Source: JBBQAA01 sp038276395
GTDB taxonomy: Bacteria > Actinomycetota > Thermoleophilia > Solirubrobacterales > Solirubrobacteraceae
Assembly: GCA_038276395.1 (NCBI GenBank)
Contig: JBBQAA010000055.1
Span: 1-64,000 of the forward strand
Direction of reading: 5' to 3'
Length of the DNA stretch: 64,000 nucleotides
Shown in pieces: positions 50,597 to 59,033 of this stretch; positions within the stretch are counted from its first letter, which is position 1; the number at the start of each line of letters is the position of its first letter. The translations under genes were made by a program, and so were the position numbers. The notes under the pieces were generated by a model. That model ran no database searches. It was given only the letters and a program-made list of their open reading frames with translations, and was not told the origin of the DNA.

Positions 50597-51853
50597 ATGG
50601 CCGACCTCCCCCTCGCCGCCCTGCTCCCGCGCGGGTCGGCCGTCGCCGCCGATGGCCGGCTGTCGGTCGGCGGCTGCGACGTGGGCGAGCTCGCCGAGCG
50701 GTTCGGCACCCCCGCCTACCTCGTGGCGGAGGACGACCTGCGCTCGCGCGCGCGGGAGATGGTTGCGGCCCTCGCCGGGCATCCGGGCGGCGGTGAGGTC
50801 GTCTTCGCCTCCAAGGCCTTCCCCTGCACGGCGGTCTACCGCCTGTTCGCCGAGGAGGGGCTCGGCTGCGACGTCGCCTCGGGCGGGGAGCTCTTCATGG
50901 CGCTGGCCGCCGGCTTCCCGCCTGAGCGGATCTACCTGCACGGCAACGCCAAGTCCGAGGCCGAGATCGTCGCCGCGCTGGCGGCCGCGGTCGGACACAT
51001 CGTCGTCGACTCCGCTGACGACCTCGACAAGCTCGAGCGCCTCGCCGAGCGCGATCAGGACGTCCTGCTCCGCGTCACGCCCGGCGTCGAGGCCGACACC
51101 CACCACGCGGTGGCCACCGGGCACGCGGGCTCGAAGTTCGGGGTCCGGCTGAGCGACGCCCCCGCCGCGATCGCCCGGATCGAGGCCTCCCGTCACCTCC
51201 GCCTGCGCGGGCTGCACATGCACATCGGCTCCCAGCTCTTCGACCTCGAGCCCTACCGCGCGGGGCTCGCCGCGCTCGCCTCGCTCGGGTCCTTCCCCGT
51301 GGTCGACGCGGGCGGCGGGCTGGCCGCGACCTACCTCACGGATGACCCCGCGCCGGCGCCCGAGGTGTGGGTGGCGGGCATCCTCGCCGCCGTCTCCGAG
51401 CTCATGGGGGAGGGCGTGCGCGTCGTCATCGAGCCGGGGCGCGCGCTCGTGGCCGCCGGGTGCGTCACCGTGTACCGGGTGGAGACGGTCAAGCGGAACG
51501 CCTCGACCTGGGTCGCCGTGGACGGCGGGATGTCCGACAACCTGCGCCCGATGCTCTACGACGCGCGCTACGAGGCGGTCATCGCCGACCGCGTCCACCT
51601 GACCGGCGGGGAGCGCTGCCGCGTCGCGGGCAAGCACTGCGAGTCGGGCGATGTCATCGTCGCCGAGGCCCATCTGCCCGACCCGCGCCCCGGCGATCTC
51701 CTCGTCACCCCGGCCACCGGCGCCTACGTCCACGCCATGGCCAACAACTACAACGGCGTGCCGCGGCCGCCCGTCGTCTTCTGCTCGGATGGGAGCGCGC
51801 GGGCGGTCGTGCGCCGCGAGACCTACGAAGACCTCCTCGTCCGCGATGCCTGA
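50597..51853 (+). CDS. lysA: diaminopimelate decarboxylase LysA
   Basis: 418 residues, fold-type III PLP enzyme. The PLP lysine is K73 in VFASKAFPC; others are LGCDVASGGEL, LYLHGNAKSEAE-type, GLHMHIGSQL, VDAGGGLAA, VIEPGRALVA, KHCESGDVI (catalytic Cys) and ATGAYVHAMANNYNGVPRP. It turns meso-DAP into lysine. It heads lysA-hom-thrC-thrB, so all branch points from aspartate semialdehyde are together. The last codons overlap hom by 8 nt. Confidence 0.97.
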   Translation: MADLPLAALLPRGSAVAADGRLSVGGCDVGELAERFGTPAYLVAEDDLRSRAREMVAALAGHPGGGEVVFASKAFPCTAVYRLFAEEGLGCDVASGGELFMALAAGFPPERIYLHGNAKSEAEIVAALAAAVGHIVVDSADDLDKLERLAERDQDVLLRVTPGVEADTHHAVATGHAGSKFGVRLSDAPAAIARIEASRHLRLRGLHMHIGSQLFDLEPYRAGLAALASLGSFPVVDAGGGLAATYLTDDPAPAPEVWVAGILAAVSELMGEGVRVVIEPGRALVAAGCVTVYRVETVKRNASTWVAVDGGMSDNLRPMLYDARYEAVIADRVHLTGGERCRVAGKHCESGDVIVAEAHLPDPRPGDLLVTPATGAYVHAMANNYNGVPRPPVVFCSDGSARAVVRRETYEDLLVRDA

Positions 51854-53066
51854 GTTCCGCGTCGGCCTGCTCGGCCACGGGACCGTGGGCGCCGCCTTCG
51901 CGGCGCTGCTCCCGGAGCGGGCGGCGCACGTGGAGCACCTGACGGGTCGCCGCCCGGTCATCTCTGGGGTGCTCACCCGCTCGCGCGGGTCGTTTGCGGA
52001 GATCCTCGACGGCTCGGATCTGGTCGTCGAGCTGCTGGGCGGGATCTCCCCCGCCCGCGAGCACGTCCTCGCCGCGATGGCGGCGGGCCGGCACGTGGTC
52101 ACGGCCAACAAGCAGCTCCTCTCTCAGCACGGGGAGGAGCTGTGGGACGTCGCGCGCGAGCACGGTGTGCAGCTCCGCTTCGAGGCGGCGGTGGCGGGGG
52201 TCGTCCCGGTGATCCGCGTGCTGCAGGAGTCGTTGGCCGCCGCCCACGTCGAGCGCCTGCACGGGATCGTCAACGGGACGACGAACTTCATCCTCTCCGA
52301 GATGGCCCGCACCGGCGCCTCCTACGCCGAGGCGCTGAGCGAGGCGCAGGCGCTCGGCTACGCCGAGTCCGACCCGACCGACGACGTGACCGGGAGGGAC
52401 GCCGCGGCGAAGATGGCAAACCTCGCGCGCCTGGCCTTCGACACGCCCGTCCACCTCGACCAGGTCCCCTACGAGGGGATCGAGGAGATCACCGCCGACG
52501 ACCTCGAGTACGCGCGCGAGCTGGGGCTCGGGCTGAAGCTGATCGGCACGGCCGAGCGGATCGACGGCGGGCTCTCCGTGCGCGTGCACCCCGCCTTCCT
52601 CTACCCGGGACATCCGCTGGCCCAGGTCGGCGGGCCGTTCAACGCGGTCACGGTGGAGTCCGAGGCGATCACCGAGATCACCATGTCCGGGCCCGGCGCG
52701 GGGGGGCCGCAGACGGCGAGCGCGGTGCTCGGAGACGTCATCTCGGCGATGATCCCGCCCGCCTCGACCCCGAAGCCGTCGGCTCGGCTGGCGATCGTCC
52801 CCGACGTCGCCTCCGCCTTCTACCTCCACCTCGAGGTGGCCGACGAGCCGGGGGTGCTCGCCCAGGTGGCGGAGATCCTCGGTCTGCAGGGGATCTCGGT
52901 CAAGTCCGTCGTGCAGAAGGGCCTCGGCGGCGACGCGCGGCTCGTCATGGTCGTCCACCCGGTGCTCGAGACGCGCTTCTTCGGGGCGCTCGAGCTGATC
53001 GCCCGCCTCGACTTCGTGCGCGGGCGCCCACGGGCCATCCGGGTCATCGAGGAGGAGTTCGTCTGA
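51846..53066 (+). CDS. hom: homoserine dehydrogenase
   Basis: 406 residues from ATG 51846. RVGLLGHGTVGAAFAALL is the nucleotide-binding loop; VTANKQLLSQHGEELWDVA, FEAAVAGVVPVIRVLQESL, GIVNGTTNFILSEM, ESDPTDDVTGRDAAAKMANLARL follow. A C-terminal ACT domain (YLHLEVADEPGVLAQVAEILGLQGISV) allows feedback control, probably by threonine. The ATG lies inside the end of lysA; thrC follows at 53078. Confidence 0.97.
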   Translation: MPEFRVGLLGHGTVGAAFAALLPERAAHVEHLTGRRPVISGVLTRSRGSFAEILDGSDLVVELLGGISPAREHVLAAMAAGRHVVTANKQLLSQHGEELWDVAREHGVQLRFEAAVAGVVPVIRVLQESLAAAHVERLHGIVNGTTNFILSEMARTGASYAEALSEAQALGYAESDPTDDVTGRDAAAKMANLARLAFDTPVHLDQVPYEGIEEITADDLEYARELGLGLKLIGTAERIDGGLSVRVHPAFLYPGHPLAQVGGPFNAVTVESEAITEITMSGPGAGGPQTASAVLGDVISAMIPPASTPKPSARLAIVPDVASAFYLHLEVADEPGVLAQVAEILGLQGISVKSVVQKGLGGDARLVMVVHPVLETRFFGALELIARLDFVRGRPRAIRVIEEEFV

Positions 53067-53077
53067 GGGGCGGGGGG

Positions 53078-54082
53078 CTGATAGAGCGCTACCGCGAGCG
53101 GCTGCCCTTCGCTCCCGGCGACCCGGTCGTCTCGCTGGCTGAGGGCTCGACGCCGCTCGTGTCCGCGCCGAGGCTGTCGGCGCGGACGGGGGCCGAGGTG
53201 TGGCTGAAGCTCGAGGGCGCGAACCCCACGGGATCCTTCAAGGACCGCGGGATGACCTGTGCCGTCTCGGCCGCCGTGCGCGAGGGGGCCGAGGCGGTCA
53301 TCTGCGCCTCGACCGGCAACACGGCCGCGAGCGCGGCGGCCTACGCGGCGCGCGCCGGGTTGCGCGGTGCGGTCATCGTCCCCGAGGGGAAGATCGCCAC
53401 GGGCAAGCTTGCCCAGGCGCTCGTCCACGGGGCGCGGGTGATCGCGCTGCGCGGGAACTTCGACGACGCGCTGCGGCTCGTCCGCGAGCTGTGCGAGCGC
53501 CACCCGATAGCGCTCGTCAACTCGGTCAATCCCTTCCGGCTCGAGGGTCAGAAGACCGGCGCCTTCGAGATCGCCGAGGAGATCGGGGCGATCGACGCAC
53601 TGTGCATCCCCGTCGGCAACGCCGGGAACATCTCGGCCTACCGCAAGGGGTTCGTCGAGCTCGGGGAGTCGGCGCCGGCCATGCACGGCTTCCAGGCCGA
53701 GGGGGCGGCGCCGCTCGTGCTCGGGCATCCCGTCGAGCGCCCGGAGACGGTGGCCAGTGCGATCCGGATCGGCAACCCCGCGCGCTGGGAGGAGGCGATG
53801 GACGCCGTCACCTCCTCGGGCGGGGCCATCGCCGCGGTGAGCGACGCGCAGATCCTCGACGCCTACCGGTTCCTGGCGGGGGAGGAGGGCGTCTTCTGCG
53901 AGCCCGCCTCGGCGGCGTCGGTGGCCGGCCTGCTCGCCCACGGCGCGGGGGGCGCGGAGCGGATCGTCTGCGTGCTCACCGGCCACGGCCTCAAGGACCC
54001 GCAGACCGCACTCGAGCGGGCGGGCGCGGTCGTGCCCTGCACGCCGGAGATCGACGCGGTCGAGGCGGCGGTCCTGTCCTGA
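53078..54082 (+). CDS. thrC: threonine synthase ThrC
   Basis: About 334 residues, fold-type II PLP enzyme. The conserved N-terminus LIERYRERLPF requires a start near 53078, where the codon is CTG behind GAGGGGCGGGG; no ATG, GTG or TTG exists in frame between the hom stop and the first core strand. The PLP lysine is K55 in NPTGSFKDRGM; CASTGNTAASAAAYAARAG, PVGNAGNISAYRKG and CEPASAASVAGL complete the site. It converts phosphohomoserine to threonine. Short ThrC form, common in actinobacteria. Confidence 0.93.
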   Translation: MIERYRERLPFAPGDPVVSLAEGSTPLVSAPRLSARTGAEVWLKLEGANPTGSFKDRGMTCAVSAAVREGAEAVICASTGNTAASAAAYAARAGLRGAVIVPEGKIATGKLAQALVHGARVIALRGNFDDALRLVRELCERHPIALVNSVNPFRLEGQKTGAFEIAEEIGAIDALCIPVGNAGNISAYRKGFVELGESAPAMHGFQAEGAAPLVLGHPVERPETVASAIRIGNPARWEEAMDAVTSSGGAIAAVSDAQILDAYRFLAGEEGVFCEPASAASVAGLLAHGAGGAERIVCVLTGHGLKDPQTALERAGAVVPCTPEIDAVEAAVLS

Positions 54083-54092
54083 TGGGGCGCTG

Positions 54093-54947
54093 ATGCGTCG
54101 CCGTCGGCTCGTGCGTGTCCCCGCCTCCTCGGCCAACCTCGGGCCGGGCTTCGACTCGATGGCGGCGGCGCTCGCGCTGCACCTGGAGGTCGAGGTGGTG
54201 GAGACGGGCACCTTCGGGGTGGAGTCGGAGCTCCCCATCGCCAGGTCCAGGCGGAACCTCCTCGTGCGGGGCTTCGAGCGCCTGCATCCGGCCGACGGCT
54301 TCCTGTTCCGGATCCGCTCGGGGATACCGTTCTCCGGCGGGCTCGGCTCGAGCGCCGCGGCCTACGTGGCCGGGCTCATGGCCGCCGACCACATCTTCGA
54401 GCTGGACGCCGACCTGCTCGCGCTGGCCACCGAGCTCGAGGGGCACTCGGACAACGTCGCGGCGGCGCTCTCGGGCGGGTTCGTGGTGTGCGCCGAGGGG
54501 CGCGTGGCGCGCTGGGAGGCGCCCGCCGGTCTCGAGGCCGTGCTCGTCGTGCCCCACGACGGGGTGCGCACGCGGGAGGCGCGGGCGGCGCTCCCGCCCG
54601 AGGTCCCGCTCGCCGATGCCGCGTTCAACGCCGCCCATGCGGCGATGCTCGCGCTCGGGCTGGCGCAGGGGGACTGGGATCTCGTCTCCCGCGGTCTCGC
54701 CGATCGCCTCCACCAGGACGCCCGCGCTCACCTCTTCCCGCGCTCGGCCGTCCTGCTCGACCGCGCCCGCGAGCTGGGCGCCCTGGGGGCGACGGTCTCG
54801 GGGGCGGGGCCGACCGTCCTCTTCTGGGCGCACTACGAGCAGACGCGCGGGGTCGTCGAGCGCCTGACGCCCGAATGCGAGGGCTGGGCCGAGGTCATGC
54901 GTGTGCCCTTCGAGCCCATGGGCGCTGACGTGCGCGAGATCGAATAG
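54093..54947 (+). CDS. thrB: homoserine kinase ThrB
   Basis: 284 residues, GHMP kinase. VRVPASSANLGPGFDSMAAALAL is the N-terminal motif, IPFSGGLGSSAAAYVAGL the ATP loop, GHSDNVAAALSGGFVV the third block and LGATVSGAGPTVLFWA the C-terminal motif. It phosphorylates homoserine, giving the substrate of ThrC. Start 54093, 10 nt after thrC; last gene of the operon. Confidence 0.97.
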   Translation: MRRRRLVRVPASSANLGPGFDSMAAALALHLEVEVVETGTFGVESELPIARSRRNLLVRGFERLHPADGFLFRIRSGIPFSGGLGSSAAAYVAGLMAADHIFELDADLLALATELEGHSDNVAAALSGGFVVCAEGRVARWEAPAGLEAVLVVPHDGVRTREARAALPPEVPLADAAFNAAHAAMLALGLAQGDWDLVSRGLADRLHQDARAHLFPRSAVLLDRARELGALGATVSGAGPTVLFWAHYEQTRGVVERLTPECEGWAEVMRVPFEPMGADVREIE

Positions 54948-54979
54948 CGAGCGCGGGGGAGGGACTGTCCCTCCCCGCG

Positions 54980-55711
54980 TCAGCGGTGGATGAACAACGG
55001 CGTTCCGAGCGGGACGTGGCGTACGAGCCAGGCGACGTCGGCGCGGCGGGCGCGGAGGCAGCCGTGGCTGGCGGCCGAGCCGATCGAGCCCGGAGCGGAG
55101 GTGCCGTGGATGGCGATGCGATCGCCGCCGCCCCACCCCTGGGCGATCAGCGGCTGGTGGCCGGAGAGGGCGAGCGCTCCGTAGCCGTAAGGGGAGCTGT
55201 CGGCGAAGCGGAGCTTGTCGGTCACCGCGAAGCGCCCGAGCGGGGTCGGCGTGGCGGGCGTGCCCACGGCCACCGGGACGCGGCGGACCACCCGGCCCGC
55301 GTGGCGCACGACGGCGCGGCGCGCACCGAGTGAGGCGTCGATCCGCCAGTCCACGGCGAACTCGAGCACGCGCCCGGTCCTGATCCAGCCCGCCCGTCCG
55401 TTCGGCAGCTCGGGCGCGAGCACGCGGAGCCACGCGCCGCGGCGGGCCACGACCCCGAGGATGCGCGGGGAGCGGAACTCCGTGCGCATCCGCAGCCGGG
55501 CGAGGATCCGGCCGCCGCTTGGGCGCTCGCGGAGTACGCCCGGCGCGAGCAGAAGCGCCGAGGCGAAGGCCGGGCGGCCGGCGGGAACCGGCGGGGAGGC
55601 TCCGCCGCTCGGCGCCGCGCCCGCGCCGCCCGCGCCGAGCCCCGCGATCCCCGCGATCGCCAGCGCGGCGAGCACGGCGGACGCCGCCCCGGCTGCGCTC
55701 GCCCGGCGCAC
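54980..55711 (-). CDS. L,D-transpeptidase (YkuD family), secreted
   Basis: 243 residues. Signal peptide (AGAASAVLAALAIAGIAGLGAGGAGA), a low-complexity linker, an SH3-like middle part (ILARLRMRTEFRSPRILGVV...GRAGWIRTGRV), then the YkuD domain RRVPVAVGTPATPTPLGRFAVTDK and the active site AIHGTSAPGSIGSAASHGCLR with catalytic Cys in SHGC. It makes 3-3 peptidoglycan cross-links that resist most beta-lactams. Confidence 0.94.
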   Translation of the reverse strand: MRRASAAGAASAVLAALAIAGIAGLGAGGAGAAPSGGASPPVPAGRPAFASALLLAPGVLRERPSGGRILARLRMRTEFRSPRILGVVARRGAWLRVLAPELPNGRAGWIRTGRVLEFAVDWRIDASLGARRAVVRHAGRVVRRVPVAVGTPATPTPLGRFAVTDKLRFADSSPYGYGALALSGHQPLIAQGWGGGDRIAIHGTSAPGSIGSAASHGCLRARRADVAWLVRHVPLGTPLFIHR

Positions 55712-55717
55712 CGCGCC

Positions 55718-56521
55718 CTACGCGCGCGCCGGGGCGCCACCGGCCGCGGGGGCGAGCGCGCGTACGCGCTTCTGCGCGCCGGCCTGGCCCAGGCGCCCGA
55801 GCAGCTCGGCCGCCACCTCGAGGTAGTCGCGCCCGAGGTCCGGCCGGTAGTCGAGGATCGAGACGCCGCGCTCGGCCGACTCGGCGTAGGCGATCGACTG
55901 GCGGATCGTCGTGGGCAGGAGCTTCTCGGCGAAGTGCTCCTTGAGCGAGTCGTAGGCCTCCCGCGAATGGCGGGTGCGCATGTCGGCGATGTTGAGGATC
56001 ACGCCGAGCCACTCGAGACCGGGGTTCAGGCCGTCGCGCGCCAGCTCGATCACCTCGAGGGCCTGCTCGACGCCCTGCATCGCGAAGTACTGGGCCTCGG
56101 CGGAGAGCAGCGCGTGATCGGCGGCGACGAGGGCGTTGACCGTGAGCAGTCCGAGTGCCGGCGGGCAGTCGATCAGGATGAGGTCGTAGTCCGAGCGGAC
56201 GTCCTTGAGCGCGCGGCGCAGCGTCAGCTCACGGCCCATCTTGCCGCCGAGCACGAGCTCCGCCTCGGCCAGGCCGAGGTTCGCGGGGATCACGCCGCCG
56301 TGGATCGCGCCCCTCGCCTTGGCGCTGCCGAGCAGCACCTCGGCCGCCGTCGGCTCGGCGTTCGGGTCGACGTCGAAGTAGTCCGAGAGGTTGCCCTGCG
56401 GGTCGAGGTCGACGGCGAGCGTCTCCAGGCCGGCGCGCCGGAAGACGTCCGCGAGCGTGCGGACCGTCGTGGTCTTGCCGGTACCGCCCTTCTGGGAGAG
56501 GATCGCGATGACGTCCGCCAT
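55718..56521 (-). CDS. ParA-family ATPase (orphan)
   Basis: 267 residues. Deviant Walker A KGGTGKTTT at 11-19, LAVDLDPQGNLSDYF (Walker A'), DLILIDCPPALGLLTVNALVAAD (Walker B). Closest in style to ParA/Soj, but no parB or parS is nearby, so the cargo may not be the chromosome. C-terminal tail Ala/Arg-rich. The ATG follows a TAGCCT box by 8 nt, inside the 3' end of the FHA gene. Genes on either side are an L,D-transpeptidase and an FHA protein. Confidence 0.9.
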   Translation of the reverse strand: MADVIAILSQKGGTGKTTTVRTLADVFRRAGLETLAVDLDPQGNLSDYFDVDPNAEPTAAEVLLGSAKARGAIHGGVIPANLGLAEAELVLGGKMGRELTLRRALKDVRSDYDLILIDCPPALGLLTVNALVAADHALLSAEAQYFAMQGVEQALEVIELARDGLNPGLEWLGVILNIADMRTRHSREAYDSLKEHFAEKLLPTTIRQSIAYAESAERGVSILDYRPDLGRDYLEVAAELLGRLGQAGAQKRVRALAPAAGGAPARA

Positions 56522-56529
56522 GGCGGACG

Positions 56530-56535
56530 AGGCTA
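56530..56535 (-). promoter_or_regulatory. putative -10 box (TAGCCT) of the ParA gene
   Basis: On the minus strand TAGCCT ends 8 nt before the ATG at 56521 and overlaps the TAG stop of the FHA gene. No Shine-Dalgarno. Confidence 0.42.
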
Positions 56536-57114
56536 GACCATGCGGGCGGTCGTGCCCTCCGCCGCCCCGGACCGGCGGCCGGAGCCGACGCTCACGGTCA
56601 GGAAACGCAGGGAATGGCGCCCGACCATGATCTCGTCGCCGTCGGCGAGTGGCGCCCAGCCGACCCGCTCGCCGTTGACGAACACGCCGTTCATGGAGCG
56701 GTCGTCGAGCACGCGCACGCCGTCGGCGGCGCGGACGAACAGCGCGTGGCGGCGTGAGACGGTGGGATCGTCGAAGCGCAGATCGGCGGCCAGCGAGCGC
56801 CCCACCCGGGTCCACTCGTTCTCCAGCGGAACCACCCGCACCTCCTCGCCGTCCTCGAAGACCAGGTAGTCGCCGGGACCGTCGAGGTGCGCGCGCAGCG
56901 CGGCGAGCCGCGGAAGCGACTCCTCGGGTATCGCGGCGGGCGGCTCCTCGGGCGCCGCGACGAGCATCGAGGCGCGCTCGAACTCCTCGCCTTGGCAGGC
57001 GGGACAGGCGGGTAGCTCGTCGCGCGTGATGAGCGACAGGACGTAGCCGCAATCCGCGCAGCGGAAGGAGCCGGAGCCCGGCAGGGTCCCCATTTCGTGC
57101 GAGTCGTTCTCCAT
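56533..57114 (-). CDS. FHA-domain protein with N-terminal zinc ribbon
   Basis: 193 residues. Residues 18-43 form a zinc ribbon (CADCGYVLS...CPACQG). The FHA domain follows at about 85-180: WTRVGRSLAADLRFDDPTVSRRHALF (GR and SxxH phosphothreonine contacts) and RSMNGVFVNGERV (NG). FHA domains bind phosphothreonine, usually of Ser/Thr kinase targets; no kinase gene is in the window. Upstream of the ParA gene with no gap, so co-regulation is likely. Confidence 0.88.
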   Translation of the reverse strand: MENDSHEMGTLPGSGSFRCADCGYVLSLITRDELPACPACQGEEFERASMLVAAPEEPPAAIPEESLPRLAALRAHLDGPGDYLVFEDGEEVRVVPLENEWTRVGRSLAADLRFDDPTVSRRHALFVRAADGVRVLDDRSMNGVFVNGERVGWAPLADGDEIMVGRHSLRFLTVSVGSGRRSGAAEGTTARMV

Positions 57115-57238
57115 CTCCCGGCGTCTCCCCTACTCCAAATAGTCGCGCGCTAGGCACTCGCGCCTTCCAAACAGGATACCCACGAATGGCATCTCGCACA
57201 CAGGAGGAGGACCGCTCACAGCGGCGAAAACGTCGGCC

Positions 57239-57526
57239 ATGCGCCTGCTCCCGTCCTCCGCCTCGGCCGCGCCGAGGATCCTGCCCGACCTCGAGCGCTC
57301 CCTGCTGCGCCGGGGGATCGGCGCGCTCGTAGCGGGGCGCTCCCGCTGCGATCGCTGCCACCGCACCCCGCTCGTGGGCGAGCGCGTGCACGTCTACGAC
57401 AACGGGCGCCTGGCCTGCGAGTTGTGCCGGGATTCTCGCGAGCCGGCCTCCCGCGCGCCGGTCTCCTCGGAGGTCGTGCGCCACCCCGAGGCCGGGCACA
57501 CCGTACGCCTCCGCGCCGCGGCGTAG
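57239..57526 (+). CDS. small zinc-ribbon-like protein
   Basis: 95 residues from ATG 57239. CDRCHRTPLVGERVHVYDNGRLACELC gives two CxxC pairs 23 apart, a probable zinc site. The N-terminal segment ILPDLERSLLRRGIGALVAG is helical. Divergent from the FHA gene, which also has a zinc ribbon. Family not recognised. Confidence 0.65.
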   Translation: MRLLPSSASAAPRILPDLERSLLRRGIGALVAGRSRCDRCHRTPLVGERVHVYDNGRLACELCRDSREPASRAPVSSEVVRHPEAGHTVRLRAAA

Positions 57527-57545
57527 GGACCCACCGCGCCCGCCC

Positions 57546-57662
57546 AGATGGTTGGTTCGACGGCCGGGGTGGCCGGATGTGCGTGGATACGTGTCTACGG
57601 GTGCCGATCCGGCGCCCGTAGACACGTGCAGACGGGCGTGAGGGTCGTGGAATCAACCATCT
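57546..57662. repeat. 117-bp inverted-repeat element with nested hairpin
   Basis: The ends, AGATGGTTGGTTC (57546-57558) and GAATCAACCATCT (57650-57662), are 13-bp inverted repeats with one mismatch. Inside, CGTGTCTACGGGTGCCG (57590-57606) pairs with CGGCGCCCGTAGACACG (57610-57626) around ATC, with one G-T pair. It fills the gap between two plus-strand genes and has no T-run. MITE-like element, protein-binding palindrome or RNA structure are all possible. Confidence 0.75.
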
Positions 57663-57667
57663 AAGCT
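57662..57667 (+). promoter_or_regulatory. putative -10 box (TAAGCT) of an SRPBCC gene
   Basis: TAAGCT begins at the last base of the inverted-repeat element and ends 8 nt before GTG 57676, so the element lies directly over the promoter. Confidence 0.4.
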
Positions 57668-57675
57668 CCCGGGCC

Positions 57676-58167
57676 GTGGACCCGGTCACCGTCGAGACGA
57701 CGATCGCGCGCCCGCGGGAGGAGGTCTTCGCCTATCTCCGCGACGTCGCCAACCACCCCGAGTTCACCGACCACTTCCTCAAGGACTGGCACCTGACGCG
57801 CGAGCAGAGTGCGGGCGCCGGCGCCGGCGCGCGCTTTCGCGTCGACGCGCCGCTGACCCGCTTCGGCTGGGCCGACACGACGCTCACCGACGTGCAGGAG
57901 CCCTACCTGATCGCCCAGCACGGCCGCGGCGGCAAGTTCAACCGGATCCGCCAGCGGGGTGAGTTCCGCCTGAACGACAGCTCAGGCGGCACCCGGGTCG
58001 AGTGGACGCTCGAGACCCTGCCTGTGCTGCCGAGCGACCGCATGCTCGAGCTCGTGGCCGGCCGGGCCTGGTGGAAGCGCCAGCTCGGGCGCTCGCTGCG
58101 GCGCCTGCGCGCCATCCTCGAGGAGGACCGGGAGCGCGGCCTGCGGGCGAGCGTCGCGGCCGGCTGA
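57676..58167 (+). CDS. SRPBCC-superfamily protein
   Basis: 163 residues. VTVETTIARPREEVFAYLRDVANHPEFTDHFLKDW is the START-like N-terminus; TRVEWTLETLPVLPSDRMLEL and a long basic C-terminal helix close the fold. GTG 57676 is set by the domain start. Ligand unknown. Third SRPBCC protein in the window; the three do not look like recent duplicates. Confidence 0.83.
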   Translation: MDPVTVETTIARPREEVFAYLRDVANHPEFTDHFLKDWHLTREQSAGAGAGARFRVDAPLTRFGWADTTLTDVQEPYLIAQHGRGGKFNRIRQRGEFRLNDSSGGTRVEWTLETLPVLPSDRMLELVAGRAWWKRQLGRSLRRLRAILEEDRERGLRASVAAG

Positions 58168-58201
58168 GACGGGGCTCCGCCTCCGTATGATGCCGCCCTG
58201 C

Positions 58202-58765
58202 ATGCGCCGTGCCCGCCGTCTCGCCCTCCTCCTGCTCGCGCTCGTGCCGGTTCTCCTCGCCGGCTGCGGCCAGGTCAAGCACGCCGCCTACCAGGACGCC
58301 GCCACCGAGGGGCAGTACATCGCCTCGGGCGGTCTCAAGTACCAGATCCAGCTCTCCCGCGAGCTGAACCCGGCGCTGCCCGAGGACGCCGCCTACCTGC
58401 AGGACCTTGGGCCCGGCGTCGTCCAGCCCGGGAAGGGCAAGGAGTGGTTCGGCGTGTGGATGCTCGTGCAGGACGACAGCTCCCGCGCGCGGCTGATGAC
58501 CAGCGACTTCGACATCAAGGACACGCTCGGGACCATCTACACCCCGGTCCCGGTCAAGCCCCAGAACATCCTCTCCTACCGGCCCGAGCTCCTGCATCCG
58601 CACGATCTCTACCCCTACGTCCAGACGGCCATCGCCCAGTCCGGCCCGCGGCGCGGCGCGATCATCCTCTTCCAGATCTCCACGAGCGCCTACCAGAACC
58701 GGCCGCTGATCTTCTCGCTCCACGCGCCGGACGGCCAGACCTCCACCGTCAAGCTCGACCTGTGA
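58202..58765 (+). CDS. lipoprotein of unknown function
   Basis: 187 residues from ATG 58202 (a Met five codons earlier is also possible; TATGAT lies 10 nt before 58202). Signal MRRARRLALLLLALVPVLLAGC with lipobox LAGC. The mature part is about 165 residues with GLKYQIQLSRELNPALPEDAAYL and YTPVPVKPQNILSYRPELL. No known domain is recognised. Its stop overlaps the next small membrane gene by 4 nt. Confidence 0.78.
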   Translation: MRRARRLALLLLALVPVLLAGCGQVKHAAYQDAATEGQYIASGGLKYQIQLSRELNPALPEDAAYLQDLGPGVVQPGKGKEWFGVWMLVQDDSSRARLMTSDFDIKDTLGTIYTPVPVKPQNILSYRPELLHPHDLYPYVQTAIAQSGPRRGAIILFQISTSAYQNRPLIFSLHAPDGQTSTVKLDL

Positions 58766-59013
58766 GCGAGGACCGGCCCTGGCTCGGCGAGGAGCCCACC
58801 GGCCGGATCGACCCGACTTTCCGCCCTGCCCCGACGGGCCTGGCGATCTTCTTCGCGGTCGCGGCGCCGATCGTCTTCGCCGCGCTCATCCAGTCGGGGG
58901 GGACGAACTGGACGCTCTTCGTGATCGGGCTCGCCGTCGGCGTCGTCGCCGGCGTGATCGCCTTCCTCCTCATGGACGCGCGCGGAGGGCGGGGCCCGCG
59001 CCCTCCGCTCTGA
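58762..59013 (+). CDS. small two-helix membrane protein
   Basis: 83 residues, GTG in a 4-nt overlap with the lipoprotein stop. After a soluble start (SEDRPWLGEEPTGRIDPTFRP) come two helices, GLAIFFAVAAPIVFAALI and LFVIGLAVGVVAGVIAFLL. Probably an operon partner of the lipoprotein; function unknown. Confidence 0.72.
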   Translation: MSEDRPWLGEEPTGRIDPTFRPAPTGLAIFFAVAAPIVFAALIQSGGTNWTLFVIGLAVGVVAGVIAFLLMDARGGRGPRPPL

Positions 59014-59033
59014 TCGGTCGACTAGGCGACTGT

